DNA of 64,000 bases from Pseudopedobacter saltans DSM 12145 (lineage in GTDB: Bacteria > Bacteroidota > Bacteroidia > Sphingobacteriales > Sphingobacteriaceae), in contig NC_015177.1 of assembly GCF_000190735.1 (NCBI RefSeq), forward strand, positions 2,294,001 through 2,358,000. Direction: 5' to 3'. The position numbers were made by a program, and so were the translations under genes. The notes beneath the pieces are model-generated. The model did no database searches, was not told where the DNA came from, and saw only the letters and a program-made list of their open reading frames with translations. Positions 17,027 to 25,470 of the stretch are shown here, piece after piece; positions within the stretch are counted from its first letter, which is position 1; each line of letters starts with the position of its first letter.

Positions 17027-17131
17027 TTAACCATTATTTCATTTTAAAACCGCCTATATGCAATAACAATAGCAACCGGATTTTTATCGACAAATCCTGG
17101 TAACTATTATTTATTAGACGCCCATCAAAAG

Positions 17132-17156
17132 GCCCCGACTTCTTCTAAGCCGGGGC
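17132..17156 (-). terminator. Rho-independent terminator between the 47-codon ORF and the GreA-like gene
   Basis: On the minus strand GCCCCGGCTT pairs with AAGTCGGGGC (10-bp stem with one G-T pair, 5-base loop) followed by CTTTT. The stem begins right at the stop codon of the small ORF (17157-17159), a tight stop-terminator arrangement. Confidence 0.85.
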
Positions 17157-17300
17157 TTAAAAAATAAAGTCTTTACTGGAAATTCTAAAGGTATTGTATT
17201 CTGTAGGCAAACAGAAACGATTGAACCTATCAAAAAAGGTTAAACAATTAGCTATATGCCTTGCCAACTGTCTTAAATAAGCATCGAAATTAATTAGCAT
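17157..17300 (-). CDS. Small ORF, 47 codons, upstream of the GreA-like gene
   Basis: ATG at 17298-17300, stop at 17157-17159. The start is preceded by GGAGGAT six to twelve bases upstream, a strong Shine-Dalgarno for this phylum. The product starts MLINFDAYLRQLARHIANC and ends SSKDFIF; it is basic with eight Phe in 47 residues and two Cys, with no signal peptide. The terminator follows immediately. It could be a leader peptide controlling the downstream gene or an independent small protein. I do not recognise a family; expression is unproven. Confidence 0.4.
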   Translation of the reverse strand: MLINFDAYLRQLARHIANCLTFFDRFNRFCLPTEYNTFRISSKDFIF

Positions 17301-17518
17301 TATTTTATCCTCCATTGAATTATCTTAAAGATAGGCCTTAATTTCTATATAAAAAAGGTTGAGATATTTAAAGACAATATTATGGCAAACACATCGATTG
17401 CGCATTCAAAAATCCCTAGTAAACCGATCTTTCGTACCCTCATCGTAATTGGAAAATAACTAACCAAACTATAGCTTAAAAATGAGTATCTTTATATATC
17501 ATTAAAATAAACAGGAAT

Positions 17519-17815
17519 ATGCTGGTACATCATGTATTATTTTGGCTAAAACCTGATATTACGAAAGAGCAAAAAAAAGCATTTCGCGAAGGTTTGGAAT
17601 CATTAAAAAATGTGGAAACCATTAAGTCTTTCCATATTGGTGTTCCCCTTGCTATCGAAAGGGCAGTTGTAGATTCTTCTTATACGTTTTCACTTTTCGC
17701 TATTTTCGACAACATTGAGGGATATAATGTCTATCAGATGCATTCTACGCATTTAAAATTTTTAGAGAAATTCAAAAAACTATTCGAAAAAATCATCATC
17801 TACGATTCTATTTAA
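17519..17815 (+). CDS. Dabb-family stress-responsive A/B barrel protein
   Basis: 98 aa, the usual length. Starts MLVHHVLFWLKPDITKEQKK and has the central FHIGVPLAIERAVVDSSYTFSLFAIFDN (quoted by landmark: FHIGVP at about 40-45) and DNIEGYNVYQMHSTHLKF, the conserved Dabb ending. These small dimeric alpha+beta barrels have mostly unknown roles. It begins a tightly packed plus-strand run (6-, 3- and 6-bp gaps) that reaches 19795. Confidence 0.85.
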   Translation: MLVHHVLFWLKPDITKEQKKAFREGLESLKNVETIKSFHIGVPLAIERAVVDSSYTFSLFAIFDNIEGYNVYQMHSTHLKFLEKFKKLFEKIIIYDSI

Positions 17816-17821
17816 AATTCA

Positions 17822-18400
17822 ATGATACCCCGAAAAATAATAATAGCAGCGTCACTTTGTATATTTAGTCACCTATCCCCCGCCCAGGAAAAATTTGAAA
17901 AAGAATACCGTATCAATAAAAGAAGTGCGCCATCAAATGCGACTTCTTTTATTGATGAATGCTTTCCGGATTCACGAATAAAATGGTATAGAGAGGAAAG
18001 CACCAAAGGAACTTTTTTTGAAGCTAAGATTCGCCACAGCAAAACAATATATAGTATAAAGTTTGACCAGCAGGGAAATTTACAGGATACAGAAAGAACC
18101 TTGTCTTTTAAGGATTTACCTGTTGGTGCGCAAAAGAATATCAGACAATTTCTTGAAAGAAGGTTCGCAACTTACTCTATTATTAAATTGCAGGAACAGT
18201 GGTTGGCTGATAAAAACATTATTAAATCTTTAATTGTGAATGGAAACCCTTCCGGACACTATAAAACAAATTACGAATTGGAAATTAGGGGTAAAGCAGG
18301 AAAAGATATCGACTTTTTTGAATTTCTGTTTAACCAGGAAGGCAAATTGGTAAGGGAATATAAAATCGTAGAGAAGAACTTCAATAACCTAATTTTCTAA
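17822..18400 (+). CDS. Exported hypothetical protein, PepSY/BLIP-like
   Basis: 192 aa with a signal peptide (MIPRKIIIAASLCIFSHLSPAQ). The rest contains two repeats of the pattern IKWYREESTKGTFFEAKIRHSKTIYSIKFDQQG, given here by its key pieces WYRE, FEAKI and IKFDQQGNL, and YELEIRGKAGKDIDFFEFLFNQEGKL, resembling PepSY-like periplasmic domains common in Bacteroidota. Function unknown. It lies six bp after the Dabb gene and three bp before a DUF2490-like gene, so it is probably in one operon with both. Confidence 0.65.
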   Translation: MIPRKIIIAASLCIFSHLSPAQEKFEKEYRINKRSAPSNATSFIDECFPDSRIKWYREESTKGTFFEAKIRHSKTIYSIKFDQQGNLQDTERTLSFKDLPVGAQKNIRQFLERRFATYSIIKLQEQWLADKNIIKSLIVNGNPSGHYKTNYELEIRGKAGKDIDFFEFLFNQEGKLVREYKIVEKNFNNLIF

Positions 18401-18403
18401 AGC

Positions 18404-19090
18404 ATGAGACACAAGATTATTTTATTGCTTGTCATTTCTTTTATAAGTAGTGCTTCGTTCGGCCAAAACGAATATAAATTAGGTATTATATCTCTATTGA
18501 ATACAGATGTATCATTCAAGAACCAATGGAAACTGAATACCAAACTAGAAAGCAGATATATTCTTTCGGAGGGAGAAGTTAAAACTCCTATAAATTTCAA
18601 TAATCGGTACGAACGTTCAGATTTAGAGTTTATCCTTACTAAAAAACTAAACTCTATACATACTCTAGGGGCTGGTTACTTAGGCAGACTGAAAGAAAAT
18701 GGCGATTTAATTCACCGCTTTATACAACAGTATGCATTCATTCAAAAATCTGGCAGCATGCGGATTGCCCATCGTTTCAGAACGGACGAAACCTTTGGAA
18801 AAAGTGAAGATTTCAGATTTAGACTGCGGTATAGAATAAGTACAGATAAAGCTTTGGAAGGACAAACCATTGATGAAAAAGAGTTCTATTTAAAATTCAG
18901 CAATGAATATCTGGGTTCTTATCAAAACAGCGATATAAATCTGGAGATAAGAGCTTTGGCTGCCTTAGGATACAATTTTAACGATAGCAGTAAAGTCGAG
19001 GCTGGTCTGGACTACAGGATGGAAGATATGCTTAATGAAACAAAAACTCATTTAGGCTGGCTAAATATAGGCTGGTATTATAGCTTCTAA
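18404..19090 (+). CDS. DUF2490-like outer-membrane protein
   Basis: 228 aa; signal peptide ends at SASFGQN. The sequence is a series of amphipathic strands (LGIISLLNTDVSFKNQWKLN, IHTLGAGYLGRLKEN, HRFIQQYAFIQ, HRFRTDETF, FRFRLRYRIS, LGWLNIGWYYSF) typical of DUF2490, a family of predicted outer-membrane barrels. Function unknown. It sits between an exported hypothetical and the SMUG2-like gene in a tight plus-strand run. Confidence 0.8.
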   Translation: MRHKIILLLVISFISSASFGQNEYKLGIISLLNTDVSFKNQWKLNTKLESRYILSEGEVKTPINFNNRYERSDLEFILTKKLNSIHTLGAGYLGRLKENGDLIHRFIQQYAFIQKSGSMRIAHRFRTDETFGKSEDFRFRLRYRISTDKALEGQTIDEKEFYLKFSNEYLGSYQNSDINLEIRALAALGYNFNDSSKVEAGLDYRMEDMLNETKTHLGWLNIGWYYSF

Positions 19091-19096
19091 ACAATT

Positions 19097-19795
19097 ATGA
19101 TTATAAAGACTTTTGCTCAAAATGTAATTGATTTCAATAAAAACCTGAAATATTCCGGACAATTGCCAAACGGCTTTCAGGTAATGAATCCCTATATGGA
19201 TAATCCGGAAACCATGCAGGTTATGCAGGCATTTTATCAGAAATTTTATAATGATTCTGATAAAAGGAGATTTATTGTAGGAATTAATCCCAGTCGTCAT
19301 GGTGCAGGAGTAACAGGTGTGCCCTTTACCGATACAAAAAGATTAGCAAGTGTATGCGGTATCGAAATGAAATCGGCGCACACCCATGAGATATCTTCAG
19401 TATTTATGTACGATATGATAACAGCTTGCGGTGGTCCTCAGAACTTTTATAAACATTTTTATATCAACTCTCCTTTTCCATTGGCCATTATCAGAAATGC
19501 TGGAGAAGACAAATGGCTTAATGCAAATTACTATGATGATTTGCGGCTTTTCGAAATGGTAAAAGATTTCATGATATCATCTTTAAAACAGCATATCAGT
19601 CTCGGATTGGATACTTCTGAAGTCTTTGTTCTGGGAAAGAAAAATGCAGATTTTATCAGTAAGTTGAATAAAAAAGAAAAACTATTCGAGCAACTAACCA
19701 TATTGGAACATCCACGTTATATCCAACAATATAAATCGAAAGACAAACAACTCTACATTGATAAGTATATCCAAACCTTGTTTAAAGGGCTATAA
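19097..19795 (+). CDS. SMUG2-like uracil-DNA glycosylase family protein (DUF4918)
   Basis: 232 aa. The motif GINPSRHGAGVTGVPFTD (about residues 63-80) corresponds to the catalytic loop of SMUG glycosylases (GMNPGPWGMAQTGVPFG) and HPRYIQQY (about 213-220) to the C-terminal minor-groove loop. That pattern marks the SMUG2/DUF4918 group. It would remove uracil or oxidised uracil from DNA; specificity is inferred. The canonical Ung is also in this window (26167-26841). No SOS-type signal was seen nearby. Confidence 0.8.
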   Translation: MIIKTFAQNVIDFNKNLKYSGQLPNGFQVMNPYMDNPETMQVMQAFYQKFYNDSDKRRFIVGINPSRHGAGVTGVPFTDTKRLASVCGIEMKSAHTHEISSVFMYDMITACGGPQNFYKHFYINSPFPLAIIRNAGEDKWLNANYYDDLRLFEMVKDFMISSLKQHISLGLDTSEVFVLGKKNADFISKLNKKEKLFEQLTILEHPRYIQQYKSKDKQLYIDKYIQTLFKGL

Positions 19796-19850
19796 AATAT
19801 GAGGAAAGGCAAAAAGCAATTATCTATTGAAGAGGATAACACAAATAAAA

Positions 19851-19884
19851 AAATCTCTTTCGAAAGCATTTCCGAAAGAGATTT
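19851..19884 (-). terminator. Terminator after the E1 dehydrogenase gene
   Basis: aaatctctttcg (19851-19862) pairs with cgaaagagattt (19873-19884), a perfect 12-bp stem with a 10-base loop. Read on the minus strand the stem is followed by a T tract, so it terminates the 19909-22320 gene; it may also stop plus-strand transcription from the SMUG2-like gene. Confidence 0.85.
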
Positions 19885-19908
19885 CTTAAAGAATTTTCTG
19901 TTTAAATC

Positions 19909-22320
19909 TTATAATTCAGGGTATTTTTCCGGATTAAATTCGCTCATCATCTGATAAACGGCTTCTATTACATCATCTGTACTTGGTTTCGAAAAATAAT
20001 CGCCGTCTGATCCGTAAGGAGGTCTGTGAGCCTTTGCAGATAAAGTTCTCGGTTGCGCATCTAATAGATAGTATCCGTTTTGACGTTCCAATATATCATG
20101 TAAAATATATGCAGATGCTCCACCCGGTACATCTTCATCTACCACCAAAAGCTTACTTGTTTTCTGCAATGACTTCGCACAATCCATATCAAGATCAAAA
20201 GGCATTAAAGTTTGGGCATCTATCACTTCCACATTAATCCCTAATGCTCCAAGTTCGGTAACAGCCTCCATAATTTGCTTGATTACAGCACCATAAGACA
20301 CAATGGTGATATCCTTCCCTTCTTTCAGTACTTCCACTTTACCCAAAGGAACTGTAAACTCACCTATATTGTCAGGTAATTTTTCTTTTATCCGATAACC
20401 GTTTAATGTTTCTATCATCACAGCAGGTTCATCTCCGCGAAGTAAAGTATTATACATACCAGCTGCCTGCGTCATATTTCGCGGCACACAAAGATGTACA
20501 CCTTTTAAAGAACCTAAAATAACGCTCATTGGCGATCCGGAATGCCATATCCCTTCCAATCTGTGGCCTCTTGTTCTGACAATCATTGGAGCTATTTGTC
20601 CCACTTTAGTTCTGTAAGTTAAAGATGCTAAATCGTCGGTCAGTACGTTCAACGCGAAATAAATATAGTCCAGATACTGTATTTCGGCTATTGGCCTGAA
20701 TCCTCTTAAAGCCAGTCCTATCCCCTGTCCGATAATAGTCATTTCCCGAATACCTGTATCGGTAATTCTCATTTCTCCAAATTTTGCCTGCAATCCGGCA
20801 AAGCCCTGGTTTACATCACCTATCAGACCTAAGTCTTCTCCAAATGCTATTAAGCGGGGGTTCTTTTTAAAATTAGCTTCAAAACAAGCATTCAGTACAT
20901 CCTTGCCATCCACCATTCTGGATCCGGCAGAATAAACCGGATCTATAGTTTCAATTCTTAAAGGTGAATTGGGTGTATCAGAAAAAAGGCCCGAATTGTA
21001 TCTTTCTTTATTTATCTCTTTCTGCTCTTCATACCACTTTTTAAGTGCCGATTTTGCATCCGAATCATGAAATCTGGTGATCCGCAGCGCTTTTCGTATA
21101 GCACCAAACATTTCTTTACGCAGTGGATCTATCTCTGACCTATAAATAAGTGCTATCTTTTTAACTTGGGGAACTTCGTTCCCCAGGTTCTCTAATAAAT
21201 TTAAGGTTTGCGCTTTCTCTACTTTTACACTATCCAGAAATTTCGTCCAGGATTGCTTTATAGTTGTCCTTACTTCGTTTTTAATGGTATCCTCTAATTC
21301 CGAGATTTCCTCTTCTGTTGCAATGGCCGACTCCAACATCCATTTCCTCATCTGCGCAATACAATCGTATTCCCTTTCCCATTCTAAGCGCTCATTAGAT
21401 TTGTAGCGTTCATGTGAACCGGAAGTAGAATGACCTTGCGGCTGAGTCATTTCGGTGACATGGATTAAAACAGGAACATGCTCCTCTCTACACATCTTAA
21501 TTGCAGTTTCGTAGGTTTCACATAGCGCTACGTAATCCCAGCCCTTAACCTTAAATATTTCTATTCCCGGCTTATCTTTGGTACGCTGAAACCCTTTCAA
21601 AACTTCGGAAATATCTTCTTTCGTTGTCTGATATTTATTTGGAACAGATATACCGTAACCGTCATCCCAAATAGAAATAGCTAAAGGTATCTGCAAAACT
21701 CCTGCAGCATTAATAGCTTCAAAAAATAAACCTTCTGAAGTGGAAGCATTGCCTATTGTACCAAAGGCAACTTCATTTCCATTTATAGAGAATTGGCTGA
21801 ACTCTTTTAATTCGGGATTTTGCCTATAGAGTTTAGACGCTTGGGCCAAACCTATCAAACGAGCCATTTGCGTAGCTGTTGACGATACATCTGAAGCTGA
21901 ATTCTTCATTTGTGTAAGGTCTTTCCAGGAACCATCCGGGTTTATGGATCTGGAGGCAAAATGTGCATTCATTTGTCTTCCGCCGGAATGTGGTTCGTGA
22001 TCTAAATCAGGGTGAGCATACAATTGTGCAAAAAATTGCTTCACTGTCGCCATGCCTGTCGCAAACATAACAGTTTGATCTCTGTAATATCCCGATCTCC
22101 AATCGCCGTTTTTAAAAGCTTTGCTCATAGCTACCTGAGCTATTTCTTTTCCATCGCCAAATATTCCAAACTTCGCTTTTCCGGTTAATGCTTCTTTTCT
22201 TCCCTGTAAACTAACTTGTCGGCTTTCGTAGGCTATTTTATAGTCTTTTATTACGATTGCCTTAAAGTCTTCAAAACTTAATTCCGATGTATCAAACTGA
22301 TTGGTCACTTTATGTTGCAT
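19909..22320 (-). CDS. 2-oxoacid dehydrogenase E1 component, fused alpha and beta subunits
   Basis: 803 aa. N-terminal half is an E1-alpha domain with the thiamine diphosphate motif GNASTSEG...WDDGYGIS (about 194-232); the C-terminal half is E1-beta, with FGEDLGLIGDVNQGFAGLQ... (EDLG near 481) and the transketolase C-terminal domain ending at EFNPEKYPEL. Normally these are two proteins; the fusion is a recurrent Bacteroidota form. It decarboxylates a branched-chain or related 2-oxoacid and passes the acyl group to an E2 not seen here. The Mg-binding Asp of GDG is Asn in this protein, which I believe is usual for this subgroup. Confidence 0.9.
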   Translation of the reverse strand: MQHKVTNQFDTSELSFEDFKAIVIKDYKIAYESRQVSLQGRKEALTGKAKFGIFGDGKEIAQVAMSKAFKNGDWRSGYYRDQTVMFATGMATVKQFFAQLYAHPDLDHEPHSGGRQMNAHFASRSINPDGSWKDLTQMKNSASDVSSTATQMARLIGLAQASKLYRQNPELKEFSQFSINGNEVAFGTIGNASTSEGLFFEAINAAGVLQIPLAISIWDDGYGISVPNKYQTTKEDISEVLKGFQRTKDKPGIEIFKVKGWDYVALCETYETAIKMCREEHVPVLIHVTEMTQPQGHSTSGSHERYKSNERLEWEREYDCIAQMRKWMLESAIATEEEISELEDTIKNEVRTTIKQSWTKFLDSVKVEKAQTLNLLENLGNEVPQVKKIALIYRSEIDPLRKEMFGAIRKALRITRFHDSDAKSALKKWYEEQKEINKERYNSGLFSDTPNSPLRIETIDPVYSAGSRMVDGKDVLNACFEANFKKNPRLIAFGEDLGLIGDVNQGFAGLQAKFGEMRITDTGIREMTIIGQGIGLALRGFRPIAEIQYLDYIYFALNVLTDDLASLTYRTKVGQIAPMIVRTRGHRLEGIWHSGSPMSVILGSLKGVHLCVPRNMTQAAGMYNTLLRGDEPAVMIETLNGYRIKEKLPDNIGEFTVPLGKVEVLKEGKDITIVSYGAVIKQIMEAVTELGALGINVEVIDAQTLMPFDLDMDCAKSLQKTSKLLVVDEDVPGGASAYILHDILERQNGYYLLDAQPRTLSAKAHRPPYGSDGDYFSKPSTDDVIEAVYQMMSEFNPEKYPEL

Positions 22321-22402
22321 CTCTAAAATTTCTATCGGTTGCTTTCAAAAATAGGAAATATCATCGGCTATGCCGAATTTTACAATCTTATTTCATAAAA
22401 TA

Positions 22403-22433
22403 TTTGGAACATCTTTTGAGTTTGTTACATTTG
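22403..22433 (+). promoter_or_regulatory. Promoter for the DUF1573 gene
   Basis: TTTG at 22403-22406 and TACATTTG at 22426-22433 are separated by exactly 19 bp, a full match to the Bacteroidota housekeeping consensus TTTG-N19-TAnnTTTG. The gene starts at 22451, giving a short leader. Confidence 0.75.
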
Positions 22434-22450
22434 AATAAATTTATTTTATC

Positions 22451-22846
22451 ATGAAAAAGCTACTTATTATTGCTGCTGTACTTGTTGGTTTTGTTGGCTT
22501 TACAGCTATGCAAGACAACAAAGCAGAATTTAAGTTTGTAGAGGAAACTCATGATTTTGGCAAAATACCGCAAGGTAAGCCAGTTTCTTTTACATTCAAA
22601 TACACTAATGTTGGTGATGAGCCTTTAATTATTACTAACGTAGAATCTACTTGTGGTTGTACTGTTCCTAGCGTAGAGCCAAAACAAGGAACTCCACTTC
22701 CAAAAGGAGGTACTGGAACAATCACTTTGACTTATAATGCTGCTGCGGTGGCTCCTTTTAACAAGTTTGTTAAAATCACTTCTAACTCCAAAACTCCTAC
22801 TAAAATGCTGTATATCAAAGGAGAGGTTGTTAGCGCCGCCAACTAG
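22451..22846 (+). CDS. DUF1573 exported protein
   Basis: 131 aa: signal peptide (about 1-20), then one Ig-like DUF1573 domain with the typical FVEETHDFGKIPQGKPVSFTF start, shown by its key HDFGKIPQG at about 35-43, and TNVESTCGCTVP (CGC at about 75-77). It ends soon after the domain. Such small proteins are abundant in the phylum and may be periplasmic or outer-membrane associated; the function is not known. It has its own perfect promoter and a terminator, so it is a strongly expressed single gene by inference. Confidence 0.88.
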   Translation: MKKLLIIAAVLVGFVGFTAMQDNKAEFKFVEETHDFGKIPQGKPVSFTFKYTNVGDEPLIITNVESTCGCTVPSVEPKQGTPLPKGGTGTITLTYNAAAVAPFNKFVKITSNSKTPTKMLYIKGEVVSAAN

Positions 22847-22869
22847 TTTTAACTTATTTAAAATTCAGG

Positions 22870-22906
22870 AAAAGCCTTCTCTGTATTTTCAGAAAAGGCT
22901 TTCTTC
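22870..22906 (+). terminator. Terminator after the DUF1573 gene
   Basis: aaagcctt on the left pairs with aaggcttt on the right, extended by a partly paired ctctg/cagaa inner stem, followed by tcttc. It ends about 60 bp before the aminotransferase ATG. Confidence 0.65.
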
Positions 22907-22967
22907 GTATATAGACTTTAAATCAAATTATAAAAATTACAAAAACACCACTTAACTTTGTGGAATT

Positions 22968-24203
22968 ATGCCAAAGATATCTGAAAAAGGGAAACAGATG
23001 CCAGCTTCACCAATTAGGAAGCTTACACCGCTAGCTGAGAGAGCTAAAGCGAATGGAATAAAGGTTTATCATTTAAACATTGGTCAACCCGATATTGAAA
23101 CGCCTGCCGTAATGTTGGATGCCATTAAAAACATCGACTTTAAGGTTTGGGCCTATACTGCATCTGAAGGTACGGTCGCCTATAGAAAATCTTTGGCCCA
23201 TTATTACAATAAATTGGGTTATAATATTACCCCTGAAGATATCTTAGTTACTACAGGAGGTTCTGAAGCGATTATTATATCGCTAATGACTTGCCTTAAC
23301 CAGCGTGACGAAGTTATCATTCCTGAACCTTTCTACGCGAATTATAACGCATACGCTTGTCAAAGTGATTCCGTAGTAAAACCTATTTTATCGGTTATAG
23401 AGAATGGGTTTGCTTTGCCTCCGATTTCTGAGTTTGAGAAATCAATCACGGAAAAAACAAAAGCAATCATGATCTGTAATCCAAATAACCCTACCGGTTA
23501 TTTATACTCTAAACAAGAGTTTCTGGATTTAAGAGCACTCGCTTTGAAACATGATCTGTATATCATAGCAGATGAAGCTTATCGCGAGTTTTGCTATGAT
23601 GGCAAAGAGTTTCTTTCTCCCATGCATTTCGAGGGTTTAGAAGAACATGCTATTATAATTGATACAGTTTCTAAACGCTACAGTGCCTGTGGTGCCAGAT
23701 TAGGCTGTATTATCACTAAAAACAAGGCTTTTATGGAGATTGCACTTCGCTTTGCACAGGCGAGGTTAAGTCCGGGTATGGTAGAACAGATTGCCGGAGA
23801 AGCTGCCGCCCTGTATACACCCGACGAATATTTCACCGAAGTAAACAAGGAATACGCGAAACGCAGAGATATTTTGGTAAGTGCTTTAAATAAGATGGAT
23901 GGCGTTTATTGCCCTAATCCAGGAGGTGCTTTTTATGTAGTAGCCAAATTGCCAATAGATAATGCTGATAAATTCTGCAGATGGATGTTGGAAGAATTCT
24001 CTCACGAAGGGCAAACCGTTATGCTGGCACCTGCTTCTGGCTTTTATGCTACTAAAGGTGTTGGCTACGACGAAGTGAGAATGGCCTATGTGCTTAATCA
24101 GCATGATTTAACCAATGCCATGATTTGTCTTGAAAAAGCGCTACAAGTGTACCCGGGACGCACTGTGGCTGATAAAAATGAGACTGTAAATACATTTTCA
24201 TAG
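22968..24203 (+). CDS. PLP-dependent class I/II aminotransferase
   Basis: 411 aa. NPNNPTG at 171-177, DEAYREF at 202-208, and the PLP lysine Lys236 in SKRYSACGARLG are all present. The sequence resembles aspartate/aromatic-type fold I aminotransferases. The amino-acid substrate is not determinable. TAACTTTG at 22953-22960, seven bases before the ATG, matches the -7 consensus and suggests a very short leader. The gene ends 33 bp before tmRNA. Confidence 0.9.
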   Translation: MPKISEKGKQMPASPIRKLTPLAERAKANGIKVYHLNIGQPDIETPAVMLDAIKNIDFKVWAYTASEGTVAYRKSLAHYYNKLGYNITPEDILVTTGGSEAIIISLMTCLNQRDEVIIPEPFYANYNAYACQSDSVVKPILSVIENGFALPPISEFEKSITEKTKAIMICNPNNPTGYLYSKQEFLDLRALALKHDLYIIADEAYREFCYDGKEFLSPMHFEGLEEHAIIIDTVSKRYSACGARLGCIITKNKAFMEIALRFAQARLSPGMVEQIAGEAAALYTPDEYFTEVNKEYAKRRDILVSALNKMDGVYCPNPGGAFYVVAKLPIDNADKFCRWMLEEFSHEGQTVMLAPASGFYATKGVGYDEVRMAYVLNQHDLTNAMICLEKALQVYPGRTVADKNETVNTFS

Positions 24204-24210
24204 CATATAA

Positions 24211-24230
24211 ATGCTTATATTTGTAAGCAT
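24211..24230 (+). promoter_or_regulatory. ssrA promoter -7 element inside a small palindrome
   Basis: TATATTTG at 24216-24223 fits TAnnTTTG and lies 13 bases before the tmRNA 5' end. It is enclosed by the perfect inverted repeat atgctta (24211-24217) and taagcat (24224-24230). I saw no good -33 TTTG. Confidence 0.5.
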
Positions 24231-24236
24231 TACAAC

Positions 24237-24635
24237 GGGGTCGACCGGAATTGACAGGATGGACGATAAGTGTGTAAGCATGCAGTGAATTGAGAATGCA
24301 TCACTATAATCAGGATTCTCAAACAACAAAAGGCGAAAATAATTACGCTCTTGCTGCTTAATCTTAAATGATTTAAGATTTGCCCTAGTCTCGCTAAAGT
24401 AGCGGAAGCAGGATGTTCCCCAGAGGTTCTAGCCAACGACATCTGATATGGGAGCACCGAAAAGTTGGAATAAGGATACAAATGTTTCGATAGTATCCCG
24501 ACAATTTTAGAAACTAAGACTAATGCAGGCTGTTTGTGGCCATCTTTAGTTCGAAAACCAAACACAAAATAAGCATGTAGAAAGCGCAACTGATCCCATG
24601 TTTGGACGAGGGTTCGAATCCCTCCGACTCCACCA
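24237..24635 (+). ncRNA. ssrA: Transfer-messenger RNA (tmRNA)
   Basis: 399 nt. The 5' end GGGGTCG pairs with CGACTCC at the 3' end (seven pairs, one wobble), followed by discriminator A and an encoded CCA. The T arm gagggttcgaatccctc is tRNA-like. The tag frame 24332-24361 reads GENNYALAA and then a TAA stop, the standard end of proteolysis tags. It rescues stalled ribosomes with SmpB, encoded at 38151-38609 in this window. The minus-strand ORF covering it is a shadow. Confidence 0.96.
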
Positions 24636-24646
24636 AACAAAACAAC

Positions 24647-24683
24647 AAAAAAGCCGTCCAAAAACAATTGAACGGCTTTTTTT
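24647..24683 (+). terminator. tmRNA terminator
   Basis: aaaaaagccgt and acggctttttt form a stem around a 14-base loop, followed by a T run. It begins 12 bp after the tmRNA CCA end. Confidence 0.85.
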
Positions 24684-24923
24684 ACACTCAATCCCAACAA
24701 GGGATAGTAATAGGGATACCAAATCGTGACTTTATATTTTTCAGAATTTAAATAAAATAAAATTTATCAATAAGGCTAAAAGAAAAAAACAACCTCTTTA
24801 AGTAGAACATGAGGAACAATATAAAGCGTATCCCAGAAGGTAAGAAAACTTCATCAGGAAAAAACAGCCTTGATAATTCCTTAATGTTATTCTTTAATTA
24901 GGAATGGTTAACCGATAACTTAA

Positions 24924-25241
24924 TCATTGCTTCCTGCCAGACTCAGCCGTCTTCTTTGATAAGATTTTAACCATTTGGTCAGTCGTTTCATCGCTATAAA
25001 TACCATAAGCATTAACCAACACTCCTTTAATATTATTCTTCTCAGAAGATATCGCATAAACAATAGCCTCATCTCCCGGATCTGTATTGCCTTCAAAACG
25101 AAAATGTCTGTCGACAACAAAATCGTCAGGATTAATTTTAAGTGAGTTATCAGCACATACCAGACAGTTTTCGCTAAGATTAAAGTCTACTGTATAACCC
25201 TCACTTTTGAGTTTATTTAGGATTTCAGACAATGTAGTCAT
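24924..25241 (-). CDS. Small conserved hypothetical protein
   Basis: 105 aa from the start at 25241 (MTTLSEILNKLKSEGY); an extension from 25259 adds six residues. Cys-containing NLSENCLVCADNSL at about 19-32, then HFRFEGNTDPGDEAIVYAISSEKNNIKGVLVNAYG, quoted by its core FEGNTDPGDEAIVYA. Related short Bacteroidota proteins are often labelled phosphoribosylpyrophosphate synthetase, which the length and lack of PRPP-binding motifs do not support. Function unknown. It stands alone after tmRNA, on the opposite strand. Confidence 0.7.
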   Translation of the reverse strand: MTTLSEILNKLKSEGYTVDFNLSENCLVCADNSLKINPDDFVVDRHFRFEGNTDPGDEAIVYAISSEKNNIKGVLVNAYGIYSDETTDQMVKILSKKTAESGRKQ

Positions 25242-25421
25242 GGAGTTTCTTACAGTCATAACAATTATTTTATGTTCGTTAACAACTAAACACTTTAAAT
25301 GGCAATAAGTTTATGTTTTGCAAAGTCTAAAGTTAAAAGTAAGATTCAAAAATTTATATCCGGTGGATACATACACTCTTGTCATCTGCAAAGTCATCAT
25401 TTGTAAAGACCATAAAACAAA

Positions 25422-25450
25422 AAAAGGAGCATCTTTCGAAAGCTCCTTTT
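25422..25450 (-). terminator. Terminator after the TPR-like membrane protein gene
   Basis: aaaaggagc (25422-25430) pairs with gctcctttt (25442-25450), a nine-bp perfect stem with an 11-base loop; on the minus strand it is followed by a long T tract. It lies 20 bp after the stop at 25471. Confidence 0.85.
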
Positions 25451-25470
25451 CAACTATATATTAACAAAAA

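Larger units (their letters stand above)
17027..17518. other. Intergenic region between GreA-like gene and Dabb gene
   Basis: 492 bp between divergent genes. It contains the 47-codon ORF and terminator listed above. The part from 17301 to 17518 is AT-rich; it should hold the promoters for the small ORF and for the 17519 gene, but I found no full TTTG-N19-TAnnTTTG match. Confidence 0.5.

Noticed and set aside
19799-19954. 51-codon plus-strand ORF (MRKGKKQLSIEEDNT start) after the SMUG2-like gene
   Set aside because: It runs through the strong terminator stem at 19851-19884 and into the 3' end of the convergent E1 gene; codons are shaped by the hairpin.
24230-24700. 156-codon minus-strand ORF
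   Set aside because: It is antisense to tmRNA, whose structure explains the sequence; no coding signature.
24809-24901. 30-codon ORF between tmRNA and the small hypothetical gene
   Set aside because: Too short, no ribosome site, no recognisable product.
24237-24923. Genomic island inserted at the tmRNA 3' end
   Set aside because: No integrase and no second copy of the tmRNA 3' sequence were found in the window; neighbouring genes look native.
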